This document shows positions 1 through 8,380 of a stretch of 30,639 nt of DNA, piece by piece. Position numbers and translations under genes: made by a program. This stretch comes from Bacteroidales bacterium UBA1192 (GTDB taxonomy: Bacteria > Bacteroidota > Bacteroidia > Bacteroidales > Bacteroidaceae). How positions within the stretch are numbered: position 1 is the stretch's first letter; each line of letters begins with the position of its first letter. The notes under the pieces are model-generated. The model searched no databases and was not told the origin of the DNA. It was given only the letters and a program-made list of their open reading frames with translations. The stretch lies in NCBI GenBank assembly GCA_002310175.1, contig DBYG01000012.1, forward strand, positions 1 through 30,639, written 5' to 3'.

Positions 1-26
1 GCTCTATTCAGTTAAGCTACGGAACC
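1..26 (-). tRNA. tRNA gene, 5' part only (continues beyond the window start)
   Basis: Read on the minus strand, the first 26 nt fit the start of a tRNA: a 7-nt acceptor strand GGTTCCG, the spacer TA, and a D-arm GCTT-AACTGAATA-GAGC with a 4-bp stem. The anticodon and the 3' half lie outside the window, so the amino acid cannot be told. A Bacteroidetes-type promoter lies just upstream at 52-81, which supports a real transcription start here. Confidence 0.72.
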
Positions 27-51
27 GAACCCTGCTTCGATTAAAGCGGTG

Positions 52-81
52 CAAAGATACCATATTATTTCTACAATCAAA
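52..81 (-). promoter_or_regulatory. Promoter of the partial tRNA gene
   Basis: On the minus strand TTTG (78-81) and TATCTTTG (52-59) are separated by 18 nt. Both match the Bacteroidetes -33 and -7 consensus (TTTG, TAnnTTTG). The expected start lies near position 45, leaving a leader of about 20 nt before the tRNA. Confidence 0.6.
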
Positions 82-187
82 TGCTTTTACCCCATTTTTT
101 TTATTATTATCTGTTTTTTGTCCATGTACTCTATGTTACTTGAAAAGATTCGCTTTTATTTGTAGTATTATTTCCTTTTCAAATTAG

Positions 188-1171
188 ATGAAACCCCATC
201 ATTACAAGCCAAGAGCTAATGTTGCCAGCATAGCAGCAGTTTTCCTATTCATGATAATTATTACAACCGCCATTCACTCATGCGCCAAAGATACAGATCC
301 TGGTCCAACAAACTGGTGGTTCAGAAGTGATTTGGTATCGGGAGGTATTAAAACTATCGACTATGACTTTTACACGTATCATTATGATAAGAATGGCCAT
401 GAGATTCATATTGTCACTTCTGTTGATGAATGGTTTTACGAGTATAACTCCAATGGATTACGGACCAAGCAGACATACATCAATCAGAATAACGGTGATA
501 CCATCAAAGAAGTGACTGTTTATGAGTACAACAATAAGGGTAAGTTTGTCCAGCTGTTGCAACCGGATGTTGAAGGAGTTGTTTTAATAAACTATAACTA
601 TCTGATTCCTGATCTCTCAAGAGTGATGATGACCACTACCAGGAACGGTGAAATCACTCACTCAGGTGAACGTTTGTATGAGTTTCATGGTGACAGGTTG
701 CTCATTATCCAGTGTGGTCTTGATAATTCCTATAGAGATACAACTGTAGTGGTATATAAGGGTAATTATCCCTATGAGTGCAATAGAGACAAATACTGTT
801 TCGGCCCAGTGAGTTACCAGCAGGACGGCATGTTCAGTGAATTCAGGCGGGTGTTCAAGAATTACGACGGCAGTATAAATATGGAGGTGACATTCTGTTA
901 CAGGAACAATAATGGACGGATGTTACTTGACAAGAAAGTAACTAAAGGCCGTTCCGGAGGCACTGAGACCATTTTTTACACCTACGATGATAATGGTAAT
1001 CCTATACGTGATATTGTTTTCAGCAATGATAATCTCTCATTAATAGCAGAATACTCATACGTATTTGACAGCAAGGGCAACTGGATTCAGAAGACAGAAA
1101 CATACACTGATATCGAAGGCAACCAACTAAGTAAGCCAATTACAGAAACACGCAGCATAGAGTACTGGTGA
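188..1171 (+). CDS. Lipoprotein with YD/RHS-like repeats, function unknown
   Basis: This is a 327-residue protein. It begins with a basic stretch and a hydrophobic segment (about residues 11-29) ending in the lipobox-like I-H-S-C, so Cys32 is the likely lipidated residue and the protein probably sits in the envelope. The mature part contains several degenerate YD-type repeats (for example YHYDKNGHEI, YEYNSNGL, YEYNNKGK, YTYDDNGNPI, YVFDSKGNWI). Such repeats form stacked beta-hairpins in RHS-like proteins. There is no toxin or core domain, and the length is far below that of RHS toxins, so a toxin role is not supported. It converges on trpA with only 23 bp between the stops. A weak -7-like TTTATTTG lies at 155-162. 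The substrate or partner is unknown. Confidence 0.75.
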   Translation: MKPHHYKPRANVASIAAVFLFMIIITTAIHSCAKDTDPGPTNWWFRSDLVSGGIKTIDYDFYTYHYDKNGHEIHIVTSVDEWFYEYNSNGLRTKQTYINQNNGDTIKEVTVYEYNNKGKFVQLLQPDVEGVVLINYNYLIPDLSRVMMTTTRNGEITHSGERLYEFHGDRLLIIQCGLDNSYRDTTVVVYKGNYPYECNRDKYCFGPVSYQQDGMFSEFRRVFKNYDGSINMEVTFCYRNNNGRMLLDKKVTKGRSGGTETIFYTYDDNGNPIRDIVFSNDNLSLIAEYSYVFDSKGNWIQKTETYTDIEGNQLSKPITETRSIEYW

Positions 1172-1194
1172 AACGTCCTTTCTGCCCTATGCTA

Positions 1195-1971
1195 CTATTC
1201 GTCTAAGGCTGTCATCAGTGAGTCAAATGCCTGATTTGCATCACCAAACTCCTCCAGCAACTGCACGAACTTACTGCCTATTATGCATCCTGCGGCATTG
1301 GCCCGGGCGCTCTCCAGGGTCTGCTTGTTACTTATTCCGAATCCTATCATGCGCGGATGCCTGAGTCCCATTCCGTTCACGTGGTTGAAATACTCCTGTT
1401 TCTTGAGGTCAAACTCCTTCTGGGCACCGGTTGTGGCGGCGCTGCTCACCATATAGATGAATCCGTCGGTATTGTCATCTATGAAACGGATGCGCTCGTC
1501 GCTGGTCTCAGGTGTTATGAGCATGATGATACGCACGTCGTACTTATCGGCCACAGGCTTTACCTGGCTCAGATAGTCGTTGAACGGCAGGTCGGGAATG
1601 ATTACGCCGTCTATACCGGTCTCGCTGCACCTCTTAAAGAACGCATCAAATCCATACTGGTAAATGGGATTAAGGTAGCCCATCAGGACCAGCGGCATCT
1701 TTACGTCCTTACGGATGATATCGGAAAGCTGCTCAAACAGCAGTCTGAGAGTCATTCCGTTGCGCAGAGCCTTGGTGGCGGCGTCCTGGATTACGGGACC
1801 GTCGGCCATTGGGTCGCTGAACGGTATTCCCACTTCAATCATATCCACGCCTTTCTGTTCCAGGGTGCGGATTATCTGTGCGGTACTGTCAAGCGTGGGG
1901 TGTCCGGCACAGAAATATAGTGAAAGTATGCCTTGTTTCTTCTCTGCGAACAACTTATTAATTCTGTTCAT
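1195..1971 (-). CDS. trpA: Tryptophan synthase alpha subunit
   Basis: TrpA cleaves indole-3-glycerol phosphate to indole and glyceraldehyde-3-phosphate and channels indole to TrpB in the cytoplasmic alpha2beta2 complex. The catalytic Glu is visible in VDMIEVGIPFSDPMADGP (about residue 46) and the catalytic Asp in GVIIPDLPF; the phosphate-binding GFGIS stretch is near the C-terminus. The start chosen is MNRINKLF at 1971, giving 258 residues, the usual family length. An upstream in-frame ATG at 1998 would add nine residues unlike other TrpA N-termini. The start overlaps the end of trpF by 14 nt, so the two are probably translationally coupled. It is the last gene of the operon; no clear terminator is visible after it. 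Confidence 0.97.
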   Translation of the reverse strand: MNRINKLFAEKKQGILSLYFCAGHPTLDSTAQIIRTLEQKGVDMIEVGIPFSDPMADGPVIQDAATKALRNGMTLRLLFEQLSDIIRKDVKMPLVLMGYLNPIYQYGFDAFFKRCSETGIDGVIIPDLPFNDYLSQVKPVADKYDVRIIMLITPETSDERIRFIDDNTDGFIYMVSSAATTGAQKEFDLKKQEYFNHVNGMGLRHPRMIGFGISNKQTLESARANAAGCIIGSKFVQLLEEFGDANQAFDSLMTALDE

Positions 1972-2584
1972 AATTACGTATGTTATTGATAAATACACTC
2001 AGTTTTGGAATCTCTTTCAAGCCGGGTTCACTTTCAAAACGGCTGTTCAGGTCAATGCCTGCAAACTGCGGGTGACTGACGCATGCAACACCATCCTCCA
2101 TACCCGGACCTATTCCGCCTGCCAGCAGGAACGGTTTGCTTCCGATATAGCTGTCTGTCAGGCTCCAGTCAAAATTCTGGCCGCTGCCGCCCCATCCACT
2201 GCTCTTGGTGTCAAACAGGAACATATCTACGCCGTCAGCACGCTCAAATGCGCTGCATTGCATAAAATCATCGGCAGATTCTATCTGAACGGCTTTCATT
2301 ATGGGCAGTCCCGTGGCCTTATGGATGGCGCTGCACAGTTCCGGAGTCTCGGTTCCGTGCAGCTGTATGCGGTTGAGCCCAAACACGCGGGCTTTTTCAA
2401 TCACATCCTCAGCGGCAGGGTTGACAAAGACCCCCACTCTGCAAACATCCGGCAGATAATCCGGCTTTTGGCTCACGTAACGTTTGCTGCCGTTCCAGAA
2501 CATGAATCCCATCATATCAGGGCGTAGGCTCTCCACCTCCCTGATATTCAAGCTCTCACGCATCCCGCATACCTTGATTATCAT
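1958..2584 (-). CDS. trpF: Phosphoribosylanthranilate isomerase
   Basis: TrpF performs the Amadori rearrangement of phosphoribosylanthranilate to CdRP, the third step of tryptophan synthesis. The 208-residue protein has the typical N-terminal IKVCGMR with the catalytic Cys, the QLHG motif of the barrel core, LLAGGIGPG, and the C-terminal GIDLNSRFE carrying the general acid Asp. It is a separate gene and not fused to trpC as in enterobacteria. It overlaps trpC by 4 nt (ATGA) and trpA by 14 nt. Confidence 0.96.
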   Translation of the reverse strand: MIIKVCGMRESLNIREVESLRPDMMGFMFWNGSKRYVSQKPDYLPDVCRVGVFVNPAAEDVIEKARVFGLNRIQLHGTETPELCSAIHKATGLPIMKAVQIESADDFMQCSAFERADGVDMFLFDTKSSGWGGSGQNFDWSLTDSYIGSKPFLLAGGIGPGMEDGVACVSHPQFAGIDLNSRFESEPGLKEIPKLSVFINNIRNYEQN

Positions 2585-3372
2585 ATCGCTTCAATGAATC
2601 TTTTCAGAGCCGCGCCCGGGTCCTGTTCTTTCATGAAACACTCCCCCATAAGGAATCCGCGGAATCCTGCCTCACGGAGCTGCCTGACCGTATCAGGGTT
2701 GCTTATGCCGCTCTCGCTCACTTTTACGGCCTCTGTAGCCATTTTCTCAGCCAGACGGAATGAGTTGGCCACATCAGTCCTGAAAGTGCCTAAATTGCGG
2801 TTGTTTATGCCCGCCATATCGGGATCACATTCCAGGTAGTCAAGTTCACGCTCGCCGTGCATCTCCAGCAGGACCTCAAGTTTAAGGTCATGTGCAGTAC
2901 GGGTCAGAGTGCAGCATTCCTCGCGGCTCAGGTCAGCAGCTATCAGCAATACGGCATCAGCACCTGCCTCCCTGGCCTCAAACAGCTGATACTCATCAAT
3001 TATGAACTCCTTACGCAGTATGGGTATTCCAACCGTAGCACGCACCTGAGGTATGAAATCAAGCCTCCCTCCAAAATATTCATTGTCAGTAAGTATGCTC
3101 AGGGCCGATGCCCCACCCTCTGCGTACCTGGGCACCACATCCACAGGCCGGGCGTTTTCATGTATCCAGCCTTTTGATGGGCTCTTGCGCTTGAACTCCG
3201 CTATGATGCCGTATGGACTGGCGGCCAGCGCGCGGCTCATGCTCCGTTCCGCTATGCCATCGGCCATAAGGCGCTCCACGCGGGCATAGAGCTCACGTGG
3301 CGGGACCAGCTGTTTCTGCCGCTCCAGCTCAACCCGCTTATGGGCCACTATCTCCTGCAGTATATCGGTCAT
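2581..3372 (-). CDS. trpC: Indole-3-glycerol phosphate synthase
   Basis: TrpC closes the indole ring, converting CdRP to indole-3-glycerol phosphate with loss of CO2. Family signatures are the N-terminal ILQEIVAHKR helix, IAEFKRKSPSKG with the catalytic Lys, the LRKEFIID strand, GINNRNL and the SESGI phosphate-binding site. The length of 263 residues is normal for a monofunctional enzyme. The gene overlaps trpD and trpF by 4 nt each, an ATGA arrangement typical of coupled translation. Confidence 0.97.
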   Translation of the reverse strand: MTDILQEIVAHKRVELERQKQLVPPRELYARVERLMADGIAERSMSRALAASPYGIIAEFKRKSPSKGWIHENARPVDVVPRYAEGGASALSILTDNEYFGGRLDFIPQVRATVGIPILRKEFIIDEYQLFEAREAGADAVLLIAADLSREECCTLTRTAHDLKLEVLLEMHGERELDYLECDPDMAGINNRNLGTFRTDVANSFRLAEKMATEAVKVSESGISNPDTVRQLREAGFRGFLMGECFMKEQDPGAALKRFIEAI

Positions 3373-4364
3373 TGGTTAATCTCTACGAATTTTCGGAAAG
3401 CCTTAAGCGCACGACCGCTGTTTATTGATTCACGCGCCATAGCCACACTGTCCTCTACGCTCATGTTACGGTCCATAATGCCTATTCCGCAGGCAGCGTT
3501 GGCTATTATCACGTTCTTCTGTGCATCAGTGGCCTTCCCCTCCAGCACATTATCGAATACTGTCTTGGCATCGGATATCGAGTAACCTCCGAAAATATCT
3601 TCAGGCATCACATAATCCAGCCCCATATCCTTGGGAGTGAACACCTTCTCATAGTAATTGGTCACCACCTTGAATCCGCTCGTCAGTGAAATCTCGTCAT
3701 AACCGTCATAACTCGTGATGACTCCGAAATTGTCACCTATACGCTGATGGATATTCACATAAAGCCTCAGCTGAGCTTGTGTGGCCGTTCCGTGCAGTGA
3801 GTTCTTGGGATGACACGGATTCACAAGCGGTCCCAGCAGATTGAAGCATGTGGGTATGCCCAAAGCCTTACGGGTAGGTCCCACTGATTTCATTCCGTAA
3901 GCGAATAGAGGCGCATGGAAATAACACACACCTGATTCGTCAAGGGAACGGCGCAGTTTGTCCTTATCATCAGTGAACTTCACTCCATGCTCCTGGAGTA
4001 CATTACTGGCACCGCTCACGCTGCTGCTGCCGCTGTTACCGTGCTTGGTAACCTTATATCCGGCACCTGCTATCACAAATGCTGAGCATGTGCTTATATT
4101 GAAGGTGTTCTTGCCGTCACCGCCTGTACCCACTATGTCAAGCGTGTTCTCTGAATCCAGGTCAATATGCTTGCCTGTCTCAAGCAGTCCCTGACGGAAC
4201 CCCAACAGTTCATCCACAGTCACTCCTCTGGTCTGGATAGCCATCAGCAGAGCGGCTATCTGCTGTTCATTGTACTTGCCGTCAATAATTGTCAGCATAA
4301 TGGCGTGCGCCTCATCCTGTGTCAGTGTGACACCGTCAATCAGTTTTAAAAGGTACTGTTTCAT
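3369..4364 (-). CDS. trpD: Anthranilate phosphoribosyltransferase
   Basis: TrpD transfers the phosphoribosyl group of PRPP to anthranilate. The 331-residue protein shows the PRPP-binding GTGGDGKNTFNIST motif, KHGNSGSSSVSG, and the anthranilate-site FAPLFAYGMK-like segment (here FHAPLFAYGMK, with GPTRKALGIPT following). No glutamine amidotransferase domain is fused, in line with the separate trpG upstream. The gap to trpG is 14 A/T-rich bases; the stop overlaps the start of trpC. Confidence 0.97.
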   Translation of the reverse strand: MKQYLLKLIDGVTLTQDEAHAIMLTIIDGKYNEQQIAALLMAIQTRGVTVDELLGFRQGLLETGKHIDLDSENTLDIVGTGGDGKNTFNISTCSAFVIAGAGYKVTKHGNSGSSSVSGASNVLQEHGVKFTDDKDKLRRSLDESGVCYFHAPLFAYGMKSVGPTRKALGIPTCFNLLGPLVNPCHPKNSLHGTATQAQLRLYVNIHQRIGDNFGVITSYDGYDEISLTSGFKVVTNYYEKVFTPKDMGLDYVMPEDIFGGYSISDAKTVFDNVLEGKATDAQKNVIIANAACGIGIMDRNMSVEDSVAMARESINSGRALKAFRKFVEINQ

Positions 4365-4378
4365 ATTTTTTTATGTTT

Positions 4379-4948
4379 TTATTTATTATTCAACCAGTTA
4401 TTGATTATAGTCTTTCCCTGTGGAGTCAGTACGCTCTCAGGGTGATATTGTATTCCCCGTATATCATATTCACGGTGTCTGAGTGACATGATATAGCCGT
4501 CATCGCTGCGGCCTGTCACCTCTATGCATTCAGGCAGATCCTTGTCATCGACCACCCACGAGTGGTAACGCCCTACCTCAAACTCTGCCGGCAGGCCATT
4601 GAAAAGGTAATCCTGAGCCGTGATAAGTACCGGTGTAGCAACTCCATGAACCACGTTTCCTATATTGAGCAGTCTGGCTCCGAAAGCCTCACCTATGGCC
4701 TGATGCCCCAGACAGATACCTAAGATAGGCTTGCGTCCGGCGTATGATTTGATAACCTGAGGCATAAGTCCTGCCTCGCTCGGTATTCCTGGGCCCGGAG
4801 AGAGTACAATCCTGTCATACTGCTCCAGCTCCTCAATCAGGAACTTGTCGTTACGTACTACAGTCACACTTGCTCCAAGCTCCTTAAGGAGATGGCTCAG
4901 ATTATATGTGAATGAGTCATAATTATCTATTATTACGGTCTTTATCAT
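4379..4948 (-). CDS. trpG: Anthranilate synthase glutamine amidotransferase subunit
   Basis: TrpG is the class I glutamine amidotransferase that supplies ammonia to TrpE. The triad is visible: Cys79 in GICLGHQ, and His169 and Glu171 in YHPES. The length of 189 residues is typical for the unfused subunit. Paralogues called PabA serve folate synthesis, but the position between trpE and trpD argues for TrpG, with possible dual use that the sequence cannot settle. It overlaps trpE by 4 nt. Confidence 0.95.
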   Translation of the reverse strand: MIKTVIIDNYDSFTYNLSHLLKELGASVTVVRNDKFLIEELEQYDRIVLSPGPGIPSEAGLMPQVIKSYAGRKPILGICLGHQAIGEAFGARLLNIGNVVHGVATPVLITAQDYLFNGLPAEFEVGRYHSWVVDDKDLPECIEVTGRSDDGYIMSLRHREYDIRGIQYHPESVLTPQGKTIINNWLNNK

Positions 4949-6345
4949 AACTGCTCTGCCATTAAGATAGCCTTGCGCAGTGCGCCCAGCTTGTTGTTAA
5001 CCTCCTGTAATTCATACTCCACGTCACTCTTGGCCACTATCCCGCCACCGGCCTGGAACCAGAGCTCACCGTTGCGGCTTACAAAGGTGCGTATGGTGAT
5101 GGCCTGGTTCAGCTCACCGTTGAGCCCTATGAACCCTATGCAGCCTCCGTATGCGCCGCGGTTATGCGGCTCATACTGGCTTATGAGCTGCATGGCACGA
5201 ACCTTGGGCGCACCGCTCAGCGTGCCGGCCGGGAAAGTGTCAATGAACGCCCTTACAGGATCGGCATCACTGTCCAACTCTCCCGATACGCGGCTCACCA
5301 GGTGTATCACATGGCTGTAGTACTGCATATCCTTATAGAAGTCAACATGTACGTCATGACAGTTACGGCTCAGGTCATTACGGGCCAGATCCACCAGCAT
5401 CACATGCTCGGCATTCTCCTTGGGATCATTCTTAAGGTAGAGGGCATTCTCACGGTCCTGTTCCGCATTGCCGGTACGCCTGGTTGTACCGGCAATAGGG
5501 TCTATGTATGCATGACGGCCCTGTATGCGGCAGTGTGTCTCGGGACTTGAGCCGAATATACGGAACCCTCCAAAATCAAAATAAAACAGATACGGACTGG
5601 GGTTGATGCTCCTGAGTGCGCGGTAAAGCTGGAAATCATCACCTGAATATGCCTGTCTGAAACGGCGTGACAATACTATCTGAAACACGTCGCCGCGTTT
5701 GCAGTGAGCTATTCCGCGGCGTATGTTCTCACGGTGCTCATCATCCGTGAGCGTGCTGGTACACTCTCCTACAGCCCGGAAACCGAACGTATGGTACATG
5801 GGTGCGCTCAGGCTGTGCTCAAACTTGTCCAGAGAGTCAGTCTCTCCATCGGCAAGCAGCTCCGTAAGAGTCAGCTCATTGCTGAAATGGTCAAACACAG
5901 CAATTTTCTTGAACAGCGTGTACTGCATGTCGGCAGCATCGTTCTCCCTCTGTGTCTCGTCCTTGATGCTTATGTTCTCAAAGTAACGTACGGCGTTGAA
6001 CGTGGTGAATCCGTACAGACCGCAGTAGTTACAGCCCTCACCCTCTATGCTGAAACGGCTCAGGAAATCATTTATCAGTCTGGCGGCATCATAATCAGGA
6101 CCTATGGTCTTCTCCTGCGTGCTCCCGTCAGGGAACAGCATAAATCCTGTCCCATGTGCTATGCTTACAGTCGCAACCGGGTTGATGGCGATGAATGATT
6201 TGGAGTTCTCAACACCGTGATAGTCTGAGCTCTCCATAAGTACGCTCTGTGAGTAAAGGTCTCGTACGTTAAGATATGCCGTAACAGGTGTCAGCAGGTC
6301 ACCGGCCACCTTCCGGCTTGCCGTATGGTAATTAAATTGCTTCAT
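4945..6345 (-). CDS. trpE: Anthranilate synthase component I
   Basis: TrpE converts chorismate to anthranilate with ammonia from TrpG, the committed step of the pathway. The N-terminal VLMESSDYH corresponds to the LLES-type element of the tryptophan feedback site. The chorismate-binding core includes FQIVLSRRF, SPSPYLF-like NPSPYLFYF, DPIAGTTRR, DLARNDLSR, TFPAGTLSGAPK and the C-terminal QAGGGIV. I chose the ATG at 6345 (MKQFNYHTASR), giving 466 residues. The longer reading frame from 6393 runs deep into trpB and adds a non-homologous tail. With this start, trpE overlaps the 3' end of trpB by 14 nt. Confidence 0.96.
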   Translation of the reverse strand: MKQFNYHTASRKVAGDLLTPVTAYLNVRDLYSQSVLMESSDYHGVENSKSFIAINPVATVSIAHGTGFMLFPDGSTQEKTIGPDYDAARLINDFLSRFSIEGEGCNYCGLYGFTTFNAVRYFENISIKDETQRENDAADMQYTLFKKIAVFDHFSNELTLTELLADGETDSLDKFEHSLSAPMYHTFGFRAVGECTSTLTDDEHRENIRRGIAHCKRGDVFQIVLSRRFRQAYSGDDFQLYRALRSINPSPYLFYFDFGGFRIFGSSPETHCRIQGRHAYIDPIAGTTRRTGNAEQDRENALYLKNDPKENAEHVMLVDLARNDLSRNCHDVHVDFYKDMQYYSHVIHLVSRVSGELDSDADPVRAFIDTFPAGTLSGAPKVRAMQLISQYEPHNRGAYGGCIGFIGLNGELNQAITIRTFVSRNGELWFQAGGGIVAKSDVEYELQEVNNKLGALRKAILMAEQL

Positions 6346-7534
6346 AGTCAATCTCATCTTTATGTTTGAGGTATGTGTTAAGGTCCTTGTCACCGCGCCC
6401 GCTCACCGTAAGCACCACTACATCATCCTTTTGGAACTTCATCTTGGGCAGCATGGCCAGCGCGTGGCTGCTTTCAAGTGCCGGGATGATACCTTCCAGT
6501 CTGGTCAGCTCAAAGGCGGCCTGAAGGGCCTCGCTGTCGTTTATGGCCATCACCTGTGCGCGTCCCGTCTTATAAAGGTTACAGTGAATGGGGCCTGTTC
6601 CCGGATAATCCAGTCCTGCCGATATGGAATAGGGCTCTATTATCTGGCCGTCAGGAGTCTGCATAACCATGATACGGCTTCCGTGTAATATTCCCGGGGT
6701 CCCTATCTCCATCGATGCAGCTGTCTGCGGGGTATCCATACCCATTCCTCCGGCCTCACCAAGCACCAGTTTAACGCGCTCATCATCAATGTAATGATAT
6801 ATCGTTCCTGCAGCGTTACTGCCACCGCCTACGCAGGCCATCAGGTAATCGGGATAATCACGGCCCTCTTTCTCCATCAGCTGCTCCTTAATCTCGGCCG
6901 ATATCACGCTCTGCAGTCTGGCCACCATATCGGGATAAGGATGCGGACCTACCGTGCTTCCTATTATATAGAAAGTATCTGCAGGATGACAGCACCAGTC
7001 ACGGATAGCCTCATTGGTGGCGTCCTTGAGTGTCTTGTTGCCGCTGTGAACCGGCATCACCTCAGCCCCGAGCATACGCATACGCTCCACATTCACTGCC
7101 TGGCGCTCCACATCCAGCGCACCCATATAAACCCTGCAGGGCATATTCATAAGCGCACATACGGTTGCTGTGGCCACACCATGCTGCCCGGCACCGGTCT
7201 CGGCAATGATGCGGGTCTTGCCCATACGCTTGGCCAGCAGGATCTGCCCTATGGAGTTGTTTATCTTGTGGGCACCGGTGTGGTTCAGGTCCTCACGCTT
7301 CAGGTACAGCTTGCAGCCGTACTTTTGGCTCATGCGTGATGCGTAATACAGCGGGCTTGGACGGCCTACATAATCACGCAGCAGTGCATGGTACTCTTTC
7401 TTGAACTCCTGGCTCTCAATAATGGGTAGGTAGCTCTCTTTCAGCGTCTCCACGGTCTTGTAGAGAATCTCGGGGATGTAAGCGCCTCCAAACTCTCCGT
7501 AGTAACCGTTACTGTCAATCTGATAAGTATTCAT
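6332..7534 (-). CDS. trpB: Tryptophan synthase beta subunit
   Basis: TrpB condenses indole with serine to tryptophan using pyridoxal phosphate. The PLP lysine is Lys90 in HTGAHKINN, and the phosphate-binding loop GGGSNA is present, as are LKREDLNHTG and ETGAGQHGVA. At 400 residues it is a standard TrpB1 that pairs with TrpA. It is the first structural gene of the operon, which is the usual Bacteroides order (B-E-G-D-C-F-A) rather than the enterobacterial one. A leader terminator ends 27 nt upstream of its ATG. Confidence 0.98.
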   Translation of the reverse strand: MNTYQIDSNGYYGEFGGAYIPEILYKTVETLKESYLPIIESQEFKKEYHALLRDYVGRPSPLYYASRMSQKYGCKLYLKREDLNHTGAHKINNSIGQILLAKRMGKTRIIAETGAGQHGVATATVCALMNMPCRVYMGALDVERQAVNVERMRMLGAEVMPVHSGNKTLKDATNEAIRDWCCHPADTFYIIGSTVGPHPYPDMVARLQSVISAEIKEQLMEKEGRDYPDYLMACVGGGSNAAGTIYHYIDDERVKLVLGEAGGMGMDTPQTAASMEIGTPGILHGSRIMVMQTPDGQIIEPYSISAGLDYPGTGPIHCNLYKTGRAQVMAINDSEALQAAFELTRLEGIIPALESSHALAMLPKMKFQKDDVVVLTVSGRGDKDLNTYLKHKDEIDYEAI

Positions 7535-7560
7535 TGTTTTTAATTTGAATTGTTGGAACT

Positions 7561-7594
7561 AAAAAAGGCCCTTCGTGAGTAACGAAGAGCCTTT
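7561..7594 (-). terminator. Attenuator (intrinsic terminator) of the trp leader
   Basis: On the minus strand a 12-bp stem (7583-7594 with 7564-7575, one G-U pair) and a 7-nt loop end in six T residues (7561-7566). It lies between the Trp-rich leader peptide and trpB. An alternative pairing is visible: GTGAG over the leader stop codon (7629-7633) can pair with CTCAC (7575-7579), and AGCC (7620-7623) with GGCT (7588-7591). This would break the terminator stem and act as antiterminator. No other terminator is seen between the HAD gene and trpB, so this one would also stop read-through from upstream. Confidence 0.9.
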
Positions 7595-7629
7595 GTATTA
7601 TGTTCATTTATGGATATATGGCTTCTACC

Positions 7630-7686
7630 TCACGATTTTATGTATCCTGAGTTCTGCCACCACCAGAATGAAATGTTCATTATCAT
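7630..7686 (-). CDS. trpL: trp operon leader peptide with three consecutive Trp codons
   Basis: A short reading frame begins at ATG 7686 or at a second in-frame ATG at 7680; the shorter form is MNISFWWWQNSGYIKS. The three TGG codons are at 7657-7665. The stop TGA (7630-7632) overlaps the 5' arm of the proposed antiterminator. A ribosome stalled at the Trp codons would leave this arm free and allow read-through into trpB; one that reaches the stop would cover it and permit the terminator. Promoter, peptide, terminator and trpB are in the right order and spacing. The Trp run and the position make chance unlikely, although which ATG is used is open. Confidence 0.88.
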   Translation of the reverse strand: MIMNISFWWWQNSGYIKS

Positions 7687-7705
7687 GTTTCCGTTGTTTG
7701 TGCTG

Positions 7706-7739
7706 CAAATTTATGAACAAAAAGTCAATATGGAACAAA
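7706..7739 (-). promoter_or_regulatory. Promoter of the trp operon
   Basis: On the minus strand TTTG (7736-7739) and TAAATTTG (7706-7713) are separated by 22 nt and match the Bacteroidetes -33 and -7 elements, although the spacing is at the long end. The expected start near 7700 gives a leader that begins 14 to 20 nt before the trpL start codon. Confidence 0.68.
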
Positions 7740-7757
7740 CAAAAAGGACGTTTTTTA

Positions 7758-8378
7758 TTACAAATTTTTATCCGAATGTAACAATTCGGTAAGAATAATT
7801 GACAATTGGTCAGCATCCCCGGGGAATACTATTCCCTTCATCCCTACAGCAATCGCGGCACAGACATTATCAGTGCGGTCATCAATGAAAACACACTCCT
7901 CCGCATTGAGATTGAATTTGGACAACAACAGATTATATACGGCCGGATCCGGTTTGACCAGTTTGACCGAACTGGAAACCACATAGCTGTCTATGCTGGC
8001 CATTGTCCTGAAACGGCGGCGGGCCTCAGCAAATGTAGCTGCGGGCCAGTTGGTCAGACCATACACCCCCACTCCGTCACGTTTAAGCTCCTGAATAAGC
8101 TCGTACATGCCCGGGATATCACCGCGGCACATATCAAACCAGCGGTCACGGAACAAAGCCACAGTATCGGCATACTCAGGGAAAGCATCCTGAAGCTCAG
8201 CCACACACACGTCCATGCTCTCACCCCTGTCCATGCGGGTGAACCATTCACGGTTACAAACATTCTCGGTAAAATACCGGCATTTCTCCTCATCGCCATT
8301 GAATACGGGCAGGAACAGGTACTTCGGGTTCCAGTCCACCAGAACGTTACCGTAATCGAATATCACGTTTCTTATCAT
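7758..8378 (-). CDS. HAD-superfamily phosphatase, YihX-like
   Basis: This 206-residue cytoplasmic HAD hydrolase has the nucleophile Asp8 in IFDYGNVLVDW, a TNW motif II, the conserved Lys in VKLVKPDP and the acidic motif FIDDRTDN. Motif I reads D-x-G rather than D-x-D: the position of the usual general acid/base is Gly10. The same D-x-G pattern is found in E. coli YihX, a sugar-phosphate phosphatase, so it is a subfamily trait and not a damaged site. The substrate cannot be told. The start lies 2 nt after the stop of the M23 peptidase gene, making it the last gene of the ligA run. The trp promoter begins 18 bp after its stop. Confidence 0.85.
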   Translation of the reverse strand: MIRNVIFDYGNVLVDWNPKYLFLPVFNGDEEKCRYFTENVCNREWFTRMDRGESMDVCVAELQDAFPEYADTVALFRDRWFDMCRGDIPGMYELIQELKRDGVGVYGLTNWPAATFAEARRRFRTMASIDSYVVSSSVKLVKPDPAVYNLLLSKFNLNAEECVFIDDRTDNVCAAIAVGMKGIVFPGDADQLSIILTELLHSDKNL

Positions 8379-8380
8379 CC

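Noticed and set aside
188..1171. RHS toxin or polymorphic toxin
   Set aside because: The protein is short, has only degenerate YD-type repeats, and has no RHS core, toxin tip or immunity gene next to it.
1715..2527. 270-codon open frame on the plus strand
   Set aside because: It lies antisense to trpA and trpF and is a by-product of their codon use.
6346..6393. Longer trpE start at 6393
   Set aside because: It would lie inside trpB and add 16 residues unlike TrpE N-termini; the ATG at 6345 fits the family and the overlap pattern of the operon.
7625..7816. 63-codon minus-strand frame across the trp leader
   Set aside because: It runs through the HAD gene end and the trp promoter in another frame; the Trp-rich leader frame explains the region better.
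7758..8378. HAD phosphatase inactivated by the missing second Asp of motif I
   Set aside because: D-x-G is the normal pattern of YihX-like enzymes, so it is not evidence of loss of function.
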